Source of the DNA: an uncultured Lentisphaeria bacterium
GTDB taxonomy: Bacteria > Verrucomicrobiota > Lentisphaeria > Victivallales > Victivallaceae
Assembly (NCBI GenBank): GCA_903831825.1
Contig: CAIKZE010000090.1
Location: forward strand, 1-55,099
DNA: 55,099 nucleotides
Direction: 5' to 3'
The position numbers and the translations under genes were made by a program. Under the pieces are notes generated by a model, which did not search any database, was not told the DNA's origin, and was given only the letters and a program-made list of their open reading frames with translations. Positions 25,977 to 35,430 of the stretch are shown here, piece after piece; positions within the stretch are counted from its first letter, which is position 1, and every line of letters begins with the position of its first letter.

Positions 25977-26858
25977 ATGAAGCTTGGCATAATCGGCGGC
26001 AGCGGACTTTATCAGATTGAAGGCATGGAAGATATTAAACAGCAGCAGATAGATACTCCGTTCGGGCCGCCTTCCGACAAATTCGTCTGCGGCAGCATTC
26101 ATGGAGTTGAAGTAGTTTTTCTGCCACGGCACGCCCAGGGACACCCGCTGATGCCGGGAGAGCTTAATCACCGCGCCAACATTTATGCCATGAAAACGCT
26201 TGGCGTAACCCATATCCTGAGCATTTCCGCGGTCGGCAGCCTGAAAGAAGACATGAAACCGCGCGACGTCGTCATTGTTGACCAGTATTTTGACCGCACC
26301 AAACGCGGCACGGACCACACTTTTTTCGGCGACGGCGTCGTCGGTCATATCGCGTTCGGGCATCCGGTATGTCCGGAACTGGCTGAACTCGCGACACAGG
26401 CGGCGGCAGAGGCAGTCAAAGCTTCCGATAACACCTCCAGAGTTGTTCATGACAGCGGCACTTATGTCAATATGGAAGGTCCGGCGTTCTCCACGATGGC
26501 CGAATCCAAATTCTATCGTTCAATGGGCTGGTCCGTCATCGGCATGACCAATCTGGCGGAAGCTAAACTGTCCAGGGAAGCCGAAATATGTTACTGCACC
26601 GTCGCCATGGTCACCGACTATGACTGCTGGCATCCGGACCACGATCATGTAAGCGTGGATATGGTTATCGCCCATCTGATCGCCAATACCGCGCTTTCCA
26701 AAGATATCATCCGGCGGGTTGCGGGAAAAATTGAGACGCTGAAGCGCGCCTGCGTCTGTCCCAATGCCCTCGCCTGCGCCATTATCACCAGCCCGGACGC
26801 CATGAACCCGGCAACTAGAAAGAAACTCCAGCCGATCATCGGCAAATACGTCAAATAA
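25977..26858 (+). CDS. mtnP: S-methyl-5'-thioadenosine phosphorylase
   Basis: Phosphorolyses methylthioadenosine (and probably 5'-deoxyadenosine) to adenine and the ribose-1-phosphate, salvaging purine and methionine. Purine nucleoside phosphorylase superfamily, MTAP type: KLGIIGGSGLY, LPRHAQGH, NMEGPAFSTMAES, GMTNLAEAKLSREAEICY and AMVTDYDCWH. 293 residues, normal. GGAG seven bases before ATG. Upstream and divergent is a class II aldolase; downstream on the same strand is an aminopropyltransferase-like gene, the kind of enzyme that would release methylthioadenosine. Confidence 0.94.
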   Translation: MKLGIIGGSGLYQIEGMEDIKQQQIDTPFGPPSDKFVCGSIHGVEVVFLPRHAQGHPLMPGELNHRANIYAMKTLGVTHILSISAVGSLKEDMKPRDVVIVDQYFDRTKRGTDHTFFGDGVVGHIAFGHPVCPELAELATQAAAEAVKASDNTSRVVHDSGTYVNMEGPAFSTMAESKFYRSMGWSVIGMTNLAEAKLSREAEICYCTVAMVTDYDCWHPDHDHVSVDMVIAHLIANTALSKDIIRRVAGKIETLKRACVCPNALACAIITSPDAMNPATRKKLQPIIGKYVK

Positions 26859-26920
26859 GGCCATTTCTTAAATAAATTGAGCAGGCAATGGCGCAAACTG
26901 CGCCGCCTGTAATCGTAAAT

Positions 26921-27898
26921 ATGAAAAAATACATTCACATAGCAATTTTTATCGCTGTTTTATCTCTGGCGCTCCCCGGTACGGCACAGGAAAAAACGTC
27001 CGGTTCAAGCAGCAGCAACCAGCCCGGCTTCTGGGAAACTGTCAATGACTTTTTCCTGCCGCACCCTGAGCATCGGGAAATATTGCTGGAGAAGCAGACG
27101 CTCTATTTCCTGGTAACGGTTGAAAAGGGTGAAAACGGCTGGCATCATCTGGTCTTTAATCCCAATCGCGGTTCCCAGGGAATATGGAATCCGGAATCAC
27201 CGGACGAACTGCTTTCCAACTACTGCAAGTATACAACGCTTTTCCTGCAAAGCATTGACCAGTATCCGCGCCGGGTACTGTTTGTCGGACTCGGCGCCGG
27301 CATCATGCCGCGCTTCATCCGGAAACATTTCCCGGCGACCATCATTGACGTCATCGAGATTGACGGCGAAATCCCCGGCATTGCAGAACAATATTTCGGG
27401 TTCAAAAAAGACGATAAAACTAATATAACCATTGGCGACGGTCGCGATTTCATCAATCGGAACAAAGTCAAATACGATATTATTTTCATTGACGCCTATC
27501 ATGCTGAAAACATCCCGTTCCAACTCACTACTGAAGAGTTTTACCGGAAAATCCGCGACGCCCTCACTCCCGGCGGCCTGATGACCGCCAATCTCGCCAA
27601 TCTCGGCAAGCCCAAGTTTATCGCCAATGAGCTGAAAACCGTGCAAAGCATTTTTCCGGATCTCGCTGTTTTTGTCTGTCCCGGCCAGACCAACTACATG
27701 CTGTTTGCTCCAGTCAACCGGAAGTTTGACAGCGCCGCAGTCAAGCCCAAATGTGCCGAATTGGAGAAAACCTCAAACCCGGAACTGGATTTCAAAGCAA
27801 TGCTTGATACCAGAATGAAAGAGGAAGAGATCAAAACAATGACCGGCGAAGCGATGATTCTGAAAGACGATTTTGCGCCGGTGGAAACTATGAAATAA
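26921..27898 (+). CDS. exported or membrane-tethered spermidine synthase-like protein
   Basis: Rossmann-fold SpeE-like protein with an N-terminal hydrophobic signal or anchor (MKKYIHIAIFIAVLSLALPG). Motif I RVLFVGLGAGIMPRFI, IDVIEIDGE, TIGDGRDFI and YDIIFIDAYHAENIPFQLTT are typical of the SpeE part of fused MFS/spermidine synthase proteins; the DSSDPxGPA polyamine signature is absent, so true spermidine synthase activity is doubtful. ATG 26921 is preferred because it begins the signal-like segment; the frame is open to ATG 26888. 325 residues. It follows mtnP by 62 bp and precedes its membrane counterpart. Confidence 0.75.
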   Translation: MKKYIHIAIFIAVLSLALPGTAQEKTSGSSSSNQPGFWETVNDFFLPHPEHREILLEKQTLYFLVTVEKGENGWHHLVFNPNRGSQGIWNPESPDELLSNYCKYTTLFLQSIDQYPRRVLFVGLGAGIMPRFIRKHFPATIIDVIEIDGEIPGIAEQYFGFKKDDKTNITIGDGRDFINRNKVKYDIIFIDAYHAENIPFQLTTEEFYRKIRDALTPGGLMTANLANLGKPKFIANELKTVQSIFPDLAVFVCPGQTNYMLFAPVNRKFDSAAVKPKCAELEKTSNPELDFKAMLDTRMKEEEIKTMTGEAMILKDDFAPVETMK

Positions 27899-27942
27899 TA
27901 CATTTTTTATACTTGTAACGTAAATTAAAGGGAGACAATAAT

Positions 27943-28551
27943 ATGCCTGTTGCTAATAAAAAAATACTCTACACAATCGCTTTTCTGATGGGATTTACCC
28001 TGATGAGCTATGAAATTCTGGGAGTCAGAGTGCTGTCGCCTTATTACGGCAGTTCGATTTACGTATGGGGCGCGATTATCTCGATTTTCCTGGCAGGCCT
28101 GGCCGTCGGCTATGAGTATGGAGGCAAAATTGCCGACAAAACGGCGGATTTAAACATCCTGCGCAGAATAATCATTTCTCCGGCATTGCTGATCACGACA
28201 TTCCCGGTTTATGGACAGCGCCTCTGCAAATCAATCTATGAGCTTGAGCTGGATTCCAGAGTGAGTGTGCTGCTGCTCTCCGCTATTCTCTTTTTCATTC
28301 CATGTGTTTTCATGGGTGCCATAATCCCGATTCTGGTGAAAATACGGGCCGCCGACAGTCAAAAAATCGGCTCTGCCGCGGGCGATGTTTATGCGACGTC
28401 AACTGCCGGCAGCATTGCCGGCACTCTGTTCACCTCGTTTTTCCTGATAAGCTGGCTCAGCATTCCCAAATGTTTTCTGCTCCTCGGCCTGATCCTGATT
28501 GCATGCTGGCTGCTCTGCGTTATTTTTCAATTGAAAAGTTCTAAAAAATGA
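27943..28551 (+). CDS. membrane protein matching the transmembrane half of MFS/SpeE fusions
   Basis: 202 residues, five to six membrane helices, no soluble domain. Starts LYTIAFLMGFTLMSYEILGVRVLSPYYGSSIYVWGAIISI, the pattern usually found at the N-terminus of fused MFS/spermidine synthase proteins (E-R-x-L-x-P-x-x-G-S motif). Here that half is a separate gene placed after the synthase-like half, the reverse of the fusion order. AAAGGGAG precedes ATG 27943 by about eight bases. Probably works with the preceding gene product at the membrane. Confidence 0.72.
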   Translation: MPVANKKILYTIAFLMGFTLMSYEILGVRVLSPYYGSSIYVWGAIISIFLAGLAVGYEYGGKIADKTADLNILRRIIISPALLITTFPVYGQRLCKSIYELELDSRVSVLLLSAILFFIPCVFMGAIIPILVKIRAADSQKIGSAAGDVYATSTAGSIAGTLFTSFFLISWLSIPKCFLLLGLILIACWLLCVIFQLKSSKK

Positions 28552-28623
28552 CTGTTGCAGTAATCTCATTCCGGAGTTATTTTATGTGCGGAAAAATATT
28601 GCATCATAAAATCAGGAACGTCA

Positions 28624-29148
28624 ATGAAAAGATTAAAAAAACGGTCAGTTGCATACTGGTACTATAAGATATTGCGCGAAAGAGGCACGCCGGATTTCAT
28701 CGCCCGCGGCTGGGCAATAGGGTTATTTGTGAATTTTTTTATTCCTCAACTTTTCCAGACGGCGGCGGCAATCCCATTGGCTTTTCTGTTCAAAGGGTCG
28801 CGAATTGCCGCGTTTGTGGGTACGTTCATCACTAATAACGTAACACTTCCGTTTATATATCCGGTACAATGCTACATTGGCGGCTATCTGATTTGCAACC
28901 CGTTGCATTATGAACAGATAAAAACCGCGCTGAAGGCGATTATGCAAAATCCGTCTTATGAGGCGATTTATCAACTGGGAATGCATCTGGTGCTGGCTTT
29001 TTTCGCAGGCGGAGCTTTTCTGGGAATCATCTCAGCAATACCCGGATATTTCATCGCGCACCGCCTTACGGCGAAATATCAGCAAAAACGCCATGAGTTG
29101 CGAATGCAGAAACGTCAGGCAAAGTTTGATGCCGGCAGCAAAGCTTAA
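28624..29148 (+). CDS. DUF2062 domain membrane protein
   Basis: 174 residues. DUF2062 pattern: RERGTPDFIARGWAIGLFVNFFIPQLFQT, LAFLFKGSRIAAFVGTFITNN, then a second pair of helices (GMHLVLAFFAGGAFLGIISAI) and a basic tail. Two to four membrane helices. The family has no settled function but is often near glycosyltransferase or polyamine-type genes. AGGA about eight bases before ATG 28624. Last of the plus-strand run that begins with mtnP; abuts the convergent bacteriohemerythrin gene. Confidence 0.8.
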   Translation: MKRLKKRSVAYWYYKILRERGTPDFIARGWAIGLFVNFFIPQLFQTAAAIPLAFLFKGSRIAAFVGTFITNNVTLPFIYPVQCYIGGYLICNPLHYEQIKTALKAIMQNPSYEAIYQLGMHLVLAFFAGGAFLGIISAIPGYFIAHRLTAKYQQKRHELRMQKRQAKFDAGSKA

Positions 29149-29150
29149 GA

Positions 29151-29636
29151 TCACTGCCATTCCGCTTCTTCACCATGCTTGGCGGTAAATCTGTTCAGCA
29201 AAGATTTAAGTTTTGCCATAATGCCGGAATCCATTTTTGACTGAGTGAGAATAAACTCACATAAATGCTTGTCCACAGTCTGAATATGTTTAACAAACCA
29301 GTCAATCAGCAGACAGCTTATCTTCATTTTTACATTCACGTCAAAATCACTGGTCTTCGAATATAGCCTGGTCAATTCTTTGACTTTATCCCTGAAGTAG
29401 TCATGCTGTCTAATGTGCTGAACCGTCTTGTCATAATTGTATTTGTTCATGAAATCTTCTTCAGTCTTGAAATGATAAATCACATAATTATTTAAATCTT
29501 TAAACAGCGTCTTATTCTGCTCTTTATCGCCAAGGTTATCCAGCATGTTATTAACTATGCTGAAATATTTAAAATGCTGTTTGTCAATTAACTCAACCCC
29601 GGTACGGATGCTTGCTTTATTCAATTTTGTATACAT
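29151..29636 (-). CDS. bacteriohemerythrin (diiron oxygen-binding protein)
   Basis: 161 residues, single hemerythrin domain. Diiron ligands are all visible: H21 (LIDKQH), H55 and E59 (HFKTEE), H74 and H78 (HIRQH), H117 and D122 (HIQTVD). Probably binds or senses O2, perhaps protecting an anaerobe or microaerophile. GAGGT precedes the ATG at about five bases. No signaling domain is fused. Converges with the DUF2062 gene with two bases between the stops. Confidence 0.92.
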   Translation of the reverse strand: MYTKLNKASIRTGVELIDKQHFKYFSIVNNMLDNLGDKEQNKTLFKDLNNYVIYHFKTEEDFMNKYNYDKTVQHIRQHDYFRDKVKELTRLYSKTSDFDVNVKMKISCLLIDWFVKHIQTVDKHLCEFILTQSKMDSGIMAKLKSLLNRFTAKHGEEAEWQ

Positions 29637-29820
29637 ACATTACCTCGCATTGCTGATTTTTTAACAAAAAATTCCTCGCAAGTAAATATGGCCTGATAAA
29701 ATACAGAATTCAAACGTTTCTTAAATGCAGAATGTCATCTTACTCATGAAGAGGTTGAAAAAACGTTGTAAAATGCGATATTAAGCCTTTTCGATTTTAA
29801 ATTATACAGGACAAATATTA

Positions 29821-30978
29821 ATGATACGATTTTTGATATATCTTTTTCCGGCGATGATGGACATGATAGCAGGCGCCTTTTTTTTCGTAACCGCAGTCAG
29901 GTACTCTGAAAGCGGGGCCAGTTCATTGACGGTAACAGGCGTAATGGCAACCTGGGCTTTTATTTACTCTATCAGTTCAATTGCCGTTGGCCGCATTGTG
30001 ACCTCTAAAAATGCCGCACGGCTTATTATGATGTCAGGCGGAGCGGTTACACTGATATCAACCGGTTATATTGCCGTTCCCCAGCTTGGCGCGCAATATC
30101 TGTGGACAGCCTTGATGGGCGTGGCTACCGCGTTTTTCTTCACCCCGTTCCAGGTGTTTATGAAATCACTGGAACACGGAGAAGACGGCAGCGTGGTCAG
30201 GTCCACCGCGCTTTATACTTTTTCCTGGAGTTTCGGCATGGCGTGCGGTCCTTTTGTCTGCGGCTATGTCTGGCCGCATTTCGGATGGCAGTGGTGTTAT
30301 GTGCTGAACGCGATCATGGGACTGACGATAGCATTTGGAATATGGCATCTCAATCAATATGCTTGTCAGCATCACGAAGATGCGCAAGCTGCCGTAAAAT
30401 CGTCTAAGACGGAAGATTACTCGAATATGCCCGACCTGGCCTGGCTGGGCTGGCTGGCCGCCGGCATCGGCTGCATGACCGTAGCCGTGGGAAGATCGCT
30501 GTTTCCGGTAAAAGCCGCCATTCTGGAATTGTCCAAAACCGACCAGGGCGTAATCCTGGCTATCGTCAGTTTCACTCAGGCATTCATCGGCCTGGCTTTC
30601 ATCCGCAGCAAATTCTGGATGTACAGACCTGTTCCGGTAGCGCTTTTTTCATTGTCCGGCCTGCTTGGGCTGCTGCTTTTCGGCTTGGGTTCCAGGTCCG
30701 AAATATTTTATCTGGCGGCATTGTTCTACGGCATATATTCCGGAATGTTTTTCTTTTATCTGGTATTTCATTCCCTGGTGCATCCGACCAAAAGTTCAAA
30801 ATATGTCGCGATCAATGAAGCCGTCGTAGGCATTACCTCCATCATCGGACCGATTGCCGGCGGGATTATCGCCGACAAAACCAACTCCAGCATACCATTC
30901 TATCTAGCCGCCATTCTGGTGTTGCTGGTCATGGCGGTACAAGCCAGAGTGCATTATGCGAGACCGGTGAAACCGTAA
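29821..30978 (+). CDS. major facilitator superfamily transporter
   Basis: 385 residues with about twelve hydrophobic helices and a hydrophilic central loop (about residues 180-205). Substrate unknown; position beside an AraC regulator and a glycosidase locus suggests a sugar or sugar-acid carrier (inference). AGGA nine bases before ATG 29821. Convergent with the AraC gene, with three bases between the stops. Confidence 0.85.
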   Translation: MIRFLIYLFPAMMDMIAGAFFFVTAVRYSESGASSLTVTGVMATWAFIYSISSIAVGRIVTSKNAARLIMMSGGAVTLISTGYIAVPQLGAQYLWTALMGVATAFFFTPFQVFMKSLEHGEDGSVVRSTALYTFSWSFGMACGPFVCGYVWPHFGWQWCYVLNAIMGLTIAFGIWHLNQYACQHHEDAQAAVKSSKTEDYSNMPDLAWLGWLAAGIGCMTVAVGRSLFPVKAAILELSKTDQGVILAIVSFTQAFIGLAFIRSKFWMYRPVPVALFSLSGLLGLLLFGLGSRSEIFYLAALFYGIYSGMFFFYLVFHSLVHPTKSSKYVAINEAVVGITSIIGPIAGGIIADKTNSSIPFYLAAILVLLVMAVQARVHYARPVKP

Positions 30979-30981
30979 AAT

Positions 30982-31848
30982 TTAAATACTGATATCAATA
31001 TCTCCCAAATCGTTATTTTCTTGCAATTTTCTAAAACTCTTCCGGTATTCGAATGGAGAGAGACCGGTTGCCCGTTTAAACATTTTTGAGAAATTAGCTA
31101 CGTCGCCAATCCCGGTCTTGTCTGCAATTTCAGAAACAGAATAATCCGTGCTCCAGATAAGGTCGATGGCCAGCCGGATGCGCCGCCGGTTACAATAGGC
31201 TATCAGCGGCAAACCCATCTTTTGAGCAAACAGATTGGACAGGTAGGTGGGGTTCAGATGGAATTCTTCAGCCAATTCGGCTAAAGTTAATCTCCGGGAG
31301 AGATTTTTTTCAATGTATGCCAGCAGTCTGGTGAATTTTGCCATGGAATCAACGGATTTGCCGGAAAATTCGTTTTTAATAGTTTTTAAAAACGGCGTGA
31401 TCAATAATCCAAGCGCACTTTTTACCTCTAAAGCGTCTATCGGTTGAAGAATGGTTCCCGGCATACTGTGCAATTCGACCATCCGGATAAAAAGATTTCT
31501 AACAAAATCACTGTTTTTGACTTCCAGTTCGTAGGCGGGGTGATACAGCGAAAAAATGTCCAGATCGGAATCAAGAATATACGCATTGAAATGGCACCAG
31601 TATTTAACCAGGTGTTTCGGGCAACTGACTTCCGCCTGTGCATACGGCGGCACCAGATAAATCCAGCCGGGCCGCAAATGGTATTGCCGCCCGTGATGAA
31701 TCACAATTCCCTCGCCTTCCACCGGATAGTACAGCCGGGCATAAGGAATAATCCGGCTCGCAAACATCTCCGTCCGCCATTCCGGGCCCATTTCCTGAAA
31801 TCTGGCAACTTGTATTTTTAAACAAATTTTTTCAATCAGTTCCTGCAT
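30982..31848 (-). CDS. AraC family transcriptional regulator
   Basis: 288 residues. The N-terminal half is a cupin-like effector domain (YYPVEGEGIVIHHGRQYHLRPGWIYLVPP); the C-terminal hundred residues contain two helix-turn-helix motifs (LTLAELAEEFHLNPTYLSNLF and VSEIADKTGIGDVANFSKMFK) followed by GLSPFEYRK, the AraC/XylS signature. Probably senses a sugar. Divergent from the prepilin-like gene, and three 21-bp-phased repeats lie in that gap, making control of the 32-41 kb carbohydrate genes plausible. Confidence 0.93.
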   Translation of the reverse strand: MQELIEKICLKIQVARFQEMGPEWRTEMFASRIIPYARLYYPVEGEGIVIHHGRQYHLRPGWIYLVPPYAQAEVSCPKHLVKYWCHFNAYILDSDLDIFSLYHPAYELEVKNSDFVRNLFIRMVELHSMPGTILQPIDALEVKSALGLLITPFLKTIKNEFSGKSVDSMAKFTRLLAYIEKNLSRRLTLAELAEEFHLNPTYLSNLFAQKMGLPLIAYCNRRRIRLAIDLIWSTDYSVSEIADKTGIGDVANFSKMFKRATGLSPFEYRKSFRKLQENNDLGDIDISI

Positions 31849-31912
31849 TTCATGTTCCCCGGTGGTTTAGAAACTTATTTAAATTATGCCCATATTTTAT
31901 TATTTCCATGTA

Positions 31913-31967
31913 AAATCTGTATTTTTACCATTTAAATCTGTATTTTAAACAAAAAAAACTGTACTTA
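31913..31967. promoter_or_regulatory. three 21-bp-phased repeats, candidate AraC-type operator
   Basis: AAATCTGTATTTT occurs at 31913-31925 and again at 31934-31946; a weaker third site centred on CTGTA lies at 31959-31963. The three CTGTA cores begin at 31917, 31938 and 31959, exactly two helical turns apart, the spacing used by AraC-family dimers. Lies just upstream of a good promoter. Confidence 0.6.
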
Positions 31968-31972
31968 CTCTA

Positions 31973-32001
31973 TTTACTTTGATCCTTTGGAAAGGTATAA
32001 T
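31973..32001 (+). promoter_or_regulatory. sigma-70-like promoter of the prepilin-like gene
   Basis: Perfect -10 TATAAT at 31996-32001 with TTTACT at 31973-31978 as a moderate -35, spacing 17. The phased repeats end about 10 bases upstream, an activator-like position. Confidence 0.55.
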
Positions 32002-32060
32002 CTAATCATATGAAAAAGCATTGGAATAAATGCATAACTAATAATAATGGAGTTATATTC

Positions 32061-32834
32061 ATGGGAACTGAAATTCACAAGAATCCGCAAAGGAAACAAA
32101 AAAGTTCCGAAAATTTTACGCTCATTGAACTCCTGGTCGTGATCGCCATCATCGCGATCCTCGCCAGCATACTGCTTCCGGCGCTTAACACCGCCAGGCT
32201 CAAGGCATATCAAAGTACCTGTTCCAGCAACCAAAAAAATCTCGGAATTTCAGTGGTGCAGTATAGCGATGACAACAACGGATTCTTCCCTTGGACGTAT
32301 TATTCTTCGACGACAGTAATATATTCCTGGATTCATTTCACCGCTCCTTACTGTACCGGCATGAGGTCGCCGGCTATTGTGTACTCCTTTACCCCGTCTA
32401 CCACTGGCGTCCTTCCCCAAAATATTAATAAATTTAAAATTTTCATCTGTCCGGCGAATCCTCATAAAATGTTTCAAGAACAAACATTAGGTCAGTATAT
32501 TTATCCGACGAATTACGCTGATAATAATAATCTTATGCCAAGCTGTACTATTGCCGCCCCCAATGCAGGTCTAAAAACAGGGCAAGTTAGAAAGCCATCG
32601 ACTAACGGGCTCCTTTGGGATGGATACCCTGATCCCAATAAATATGCCGCCGGTACTCAATTTAATCCATCGGCGCTATGGAATACGGCAATCAATATTA
32701 CACTTAGCAGTAACACGGCAGCTTCCTATCACTCCAATCAAACCAATTTACTTTACGCTGACGGTCATACCAGTCTGGTGAAGCAGACACCCTATCTGCC
32801 GATGGAAGTAGTAGCCAGCAAGATGATTTATTAG
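32061..32834 (+). CDS. type IV prepilin-like protein with H-X9-DG domain
   Basis: 257 residues. A charged leader ends at [20 protein letters not shown] (residues about 17-36), the prepilin cleavage and methylation helix, with Asn rather than the usual Gly before the Phe. The pseudopilin-type C-terminus shows H224-X9-DG ([12 protein letters not shown]), the processing-associated motif common in Lentisphaerota and Planctomycetota. Start at 32061 is chosen because GGAG lies eight bases upstream; an in-frame ATG at 32010 lacks one. The family expands hugely in PVC genomes and often sits beside sugar-degradation genes; the role is unknown. Confidence 0.88.
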   Translation: MGTEIHKNPQRKQKSSENFTLIELLVVIAIIAILASILLPALNTARLKAYQSTCSSNQKNLGISVVQYSDDNNGFFPWTYYSSTTVIYSWIHFTAPYCTGMRSPAIVYSFTPSTTGVLPQNINKFKIFICPANPHKMFQEQTLGQYIYPTNYADNNNLMPSCTIAAPNAGLKTGQVRKPSTNGLLWDGYPDPNKYAAGTQFNPSALWNTAINITLSSNTAASYHSNQTNLLYADGHTSLVKQTPYLPMEVVASKMIY

Positions 32835-33001
32835 CTGAAGTCTTTCATTAAATTGCGGCTCCTAAAAAATAAGGGGCCGATGATTTTAACACGCTTATAA
32901 AAAAAAGATTACGATAGTAAGAAAATGAGGATTCAGGCGAATCCCCGGAATTAAGTTTAGTAAAAAGAACCCATAGCTAATTATAAGTGAGATATCAATA
33001 T

Positions 33002-35359
33002 ATGCTTAAATCAATCACAATTGCCGCTGTTGCCTTTTTGTCTTTATTGGCAGCGGCAGCCCAGGACTTGGTCTTAGCGGAAAACGGTAAAACCAACTAC
33101 CAAATTATCCTGGGCGACAACCCTTCGCATTTGGATAAATTTGCAGTTGAGGAGTTGCAACTATTTTTGGGCAAAGCCACCCAGTCCGATTTTACTAAAA
33201 CGAATACTAAGCGAATCTTTTTAGGTAATTCAGTTCAAGTCAGCAGCTTGCTCGGTGAAGAGAACTTAAAATCCCTGGCCAGCCAGGAATCCTGGGTGAT
33301 AACTAAAGGCGATGATCTCTTCCTCGTGGGTGGCGGTACGCATGGCAATATCTATGCGGTATATGCTTTCCTCGAAAACCAAATCGGGTGCCGCTGGCTT
33401 GATGCTTATGGCAAAATGCATATCCCCGGCTACACAAAGTTAAGTATTCCCCCGCTGAATTATCGTGAAAAACCTTTTTTCCAAAATCGTTTTGTCCATG
33501 CTACTTTTACTCCATATTACATTAATCCTGATTCGGCGCTGTTTTTCTTCCGCAATCGCCAGAATTTGTCACAAAATAATTTTGATAATACACCGTTGCC
33601 GGTTGGGGCGGTTGCTGAAAAACTTCATGGTTTCCAGAGTCATACTTTATTCTTTTATATTACCCCTACTACCGAGGAAAGATATAACCTGCTCAAATGG
33701 GCCTGGCAGAAACCGCAGAACTATTTCACCACCCATCCTGAATATTTTTCACTGGATAAAAGTGGAAAACGAGTTTCCAATATGCAACTATGCTTCAGTA
33801 ATCCGGAGTTGCGAAAAGAGTTGACCAGGCGAGTTGAAGAACGCATCCAGGCCGATGGTTCAAATGGAATATATAATCTATCGGCGCTGGATTGGGCCGG
33901 CGATTTTTGTTATTGCCCCGATTGTCAAAATTTAAAGAATAAACTGCAATGCACGGGAGCTCCCTTATTTGACTACCTGATTGAGTTATGTAAATATCTT
34001 GAACCCAAATACCCCGCGGTTAAAATTTCCACCCTGGCTTATCGCAAAGAGCAGTCCGAAAAACCGCCGGTAATGGAGGGTAAATTACCCGGCAACTTAA
34101 TCATTATTTTTGCGCCGATTTATGATAATTTCTCCAAGACTTTAAATGATCCAAGCAATGCGGAAACATTGGTCAATCTCCAAAATTGGATTAAATTGAG
34201 CGGCAATGTGTGGTTTTGGTACTATCCTCAGCCGTATGAGTGCGGCTATCCGCCGTTTGGAGCCGCGAAACGGATGGCGGAGGATCTCCAATTAATGGAC
34301 AAAGAGAGAGTCAATGGCAATTTCTTCGAGCATGATTCCGGAGTTTTTGAGGGGATTAATACCCCCGAATTAACTCTGTGGGTGATGTTGAAATTATTCC
34401 AGAACCCGCGTCAGGATTACCGGGCGCTGGTTAAAGAATTTTGCGGGCTGTATTATGGGAAGGCGGCGGAAATGATGCAGGAATACCTTAACCAATTGGA
34501 TGAAAAACTGGCACAGCAAAAGACTTTTGTTCATTGGAATGGCCCCATTACCGCTTTCGATTATCTGACGCCCCAAAACCTTCAAGCCTGGCAGAGCAGT
34601 TTTGATGCAATGGAACAATTGGTGAGTAATCAACCGGAATATTTATTTCGAGTAAAAGAAGCCAGAATGGCGTTAGATCTGGCAACGCTCGGCAGCCACT
34701 GGGAGAAGTTCAAAAAAGAGAATCCCAATACCAGTCTTACCCCGGAGATTTTGCACCAGCGTTTATGGGCTACTTTTGAAAATGCAATAAAGTTTCGTTA
34801 TTTAAACAATGGATCTCAAAATCGCTACAATTATTTAAAAGGCAAAATGAGTCCGATAATCGAGGACGCATTTTTAGTGGCGAATGCGGGGCTTAAGCCC
34901 CTGCCGGCGCCCTTTGATGCCATAGACTCAAATCGGGTACATAAAGTCCCGCCTCTGGGCAAGGATGTAATAAAGATGGCCGAAGGCGCTTATGGCATAG
35001 CCAATTACAATCCTAAAGCAGGAGTGGAACTCCCCTTTACCTTTGGACTCTATGACCAACTAAATAAAAAACATCTTCTGACAAATAAAATTGCTCAGCA
35101 GGATATTATAATCGATGCGTTTCATCTGTATAAGTTGGGAACTTCCAGCATTTCTCCTCAAACCGTAGTTTGGATGTCAAAAACCTGGTTCCCCAATGTT
35201 CAAGTCGGACAATGCGCGGAATCCGGCAATCAATTTAAGCAGTTTGATATCTATGTGTCGCTAAAGTTTGAGGGGACGGCTTATGATGCGAAAAGCAAAG
35301 CGAGCAAAAATCAAGTTTTTTGTGATAACATAATTTTAATTGAAACTGAAGCCCCGTAA
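33002..35359 (+). CDS. secreted DUF4838 glycosidase-like protein
   Basis: 785 residues with a signal peptide (MLKSITIAAVAFLSLLAAAAQ). Residues about 25-130 match an alpha-glucuronidase-type N-terminal domain (FAVEELQLFLGKAT, GTHGNIYAVYAFLENQIGCRWLD); the centre is DUF4838-like with a YCPDCQ cysteine pair near residue 303 and a WYYPQPYECGY segment. Probably acts on polysaccharide outside the cytoplasm; the bond cleaved is unknown. The ATG at 33002 starts the signal peptide and has AAGTGAG ten bases upstream; GTG 32987 adds five residues. First of three large glycosidase-type genes. Confidence 0.85.
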   Translation: MLKSITIAAVAFLSLLAAAAQDLVLAENGKTNYQIILGDNPSHLDKFAVEELQLFLGKATQSDFTKTNTKRIFLGNSVQVSSLLGEENLKSLASQESWVITKGDDLFLVGGGTHGNIYAVYAFLENQIGCRWLDAYGKMHIPGYTKLSIPPLNYREKPFFQNRFVHATFTPYYINPDSALFFFRNRQNLSQNNFDNTPLPVGAVAEKLHGFQSHTLFFYITPTTEERYNLLKWAWQKPQNYFTTHPEYFSLDKSGKRVSNMQLCFSNPELRKELTRRVEERIQADGSNGIYNLSALDWAGDFCYCPDCQNLKNKLQCTGAPLFDYLIELCKYLEPKYPAVKISTLAYRKEQSEKPPVMEGKLPGNLIIIFAPIYDNFSKTLNDPSNAETLVNLQNWIKLSGNVWFWYYPQPYECGYPPFGAAKRMAEDLQLMDKERVNGNFFEHDSGVFEGINTPELTLWVMLKLFQNPRQDYRALVKEFCGLYYGKAAEMMQEYLNQLDEKLAQQKTFVHWNGPITAFDYLTPQNLQAWQSSFDAMEQLVSNQPEYLFRVKEARMALDLATLGSHWEKFKKENPNTSLTPEILHQRLWATFENAIKFRYLNNGSQNRYNYLKGKMSPIIEDAFLVANAGLKPLPAPFDAIDSNRVHKVPPLGKDVIKMAEGAYGIANYNPKAGVELPFTFGLYDQLNKKHLLTNKIAQQDIIIDAFHLYKLGTSSISPQTVVWMSKTWFPNVQVGQCAESGNQFKQFDIYVSLKFEGTAYDAKSKASKNQVFCDNIILIETEAP

Positions 35360-35430
35360 CAGCACTTGCAACCGTAAGCCGCAAGACAACCATATGTAGC
35401 CTCGGTTTATGAAGAAAAAAGGTAAAATAA

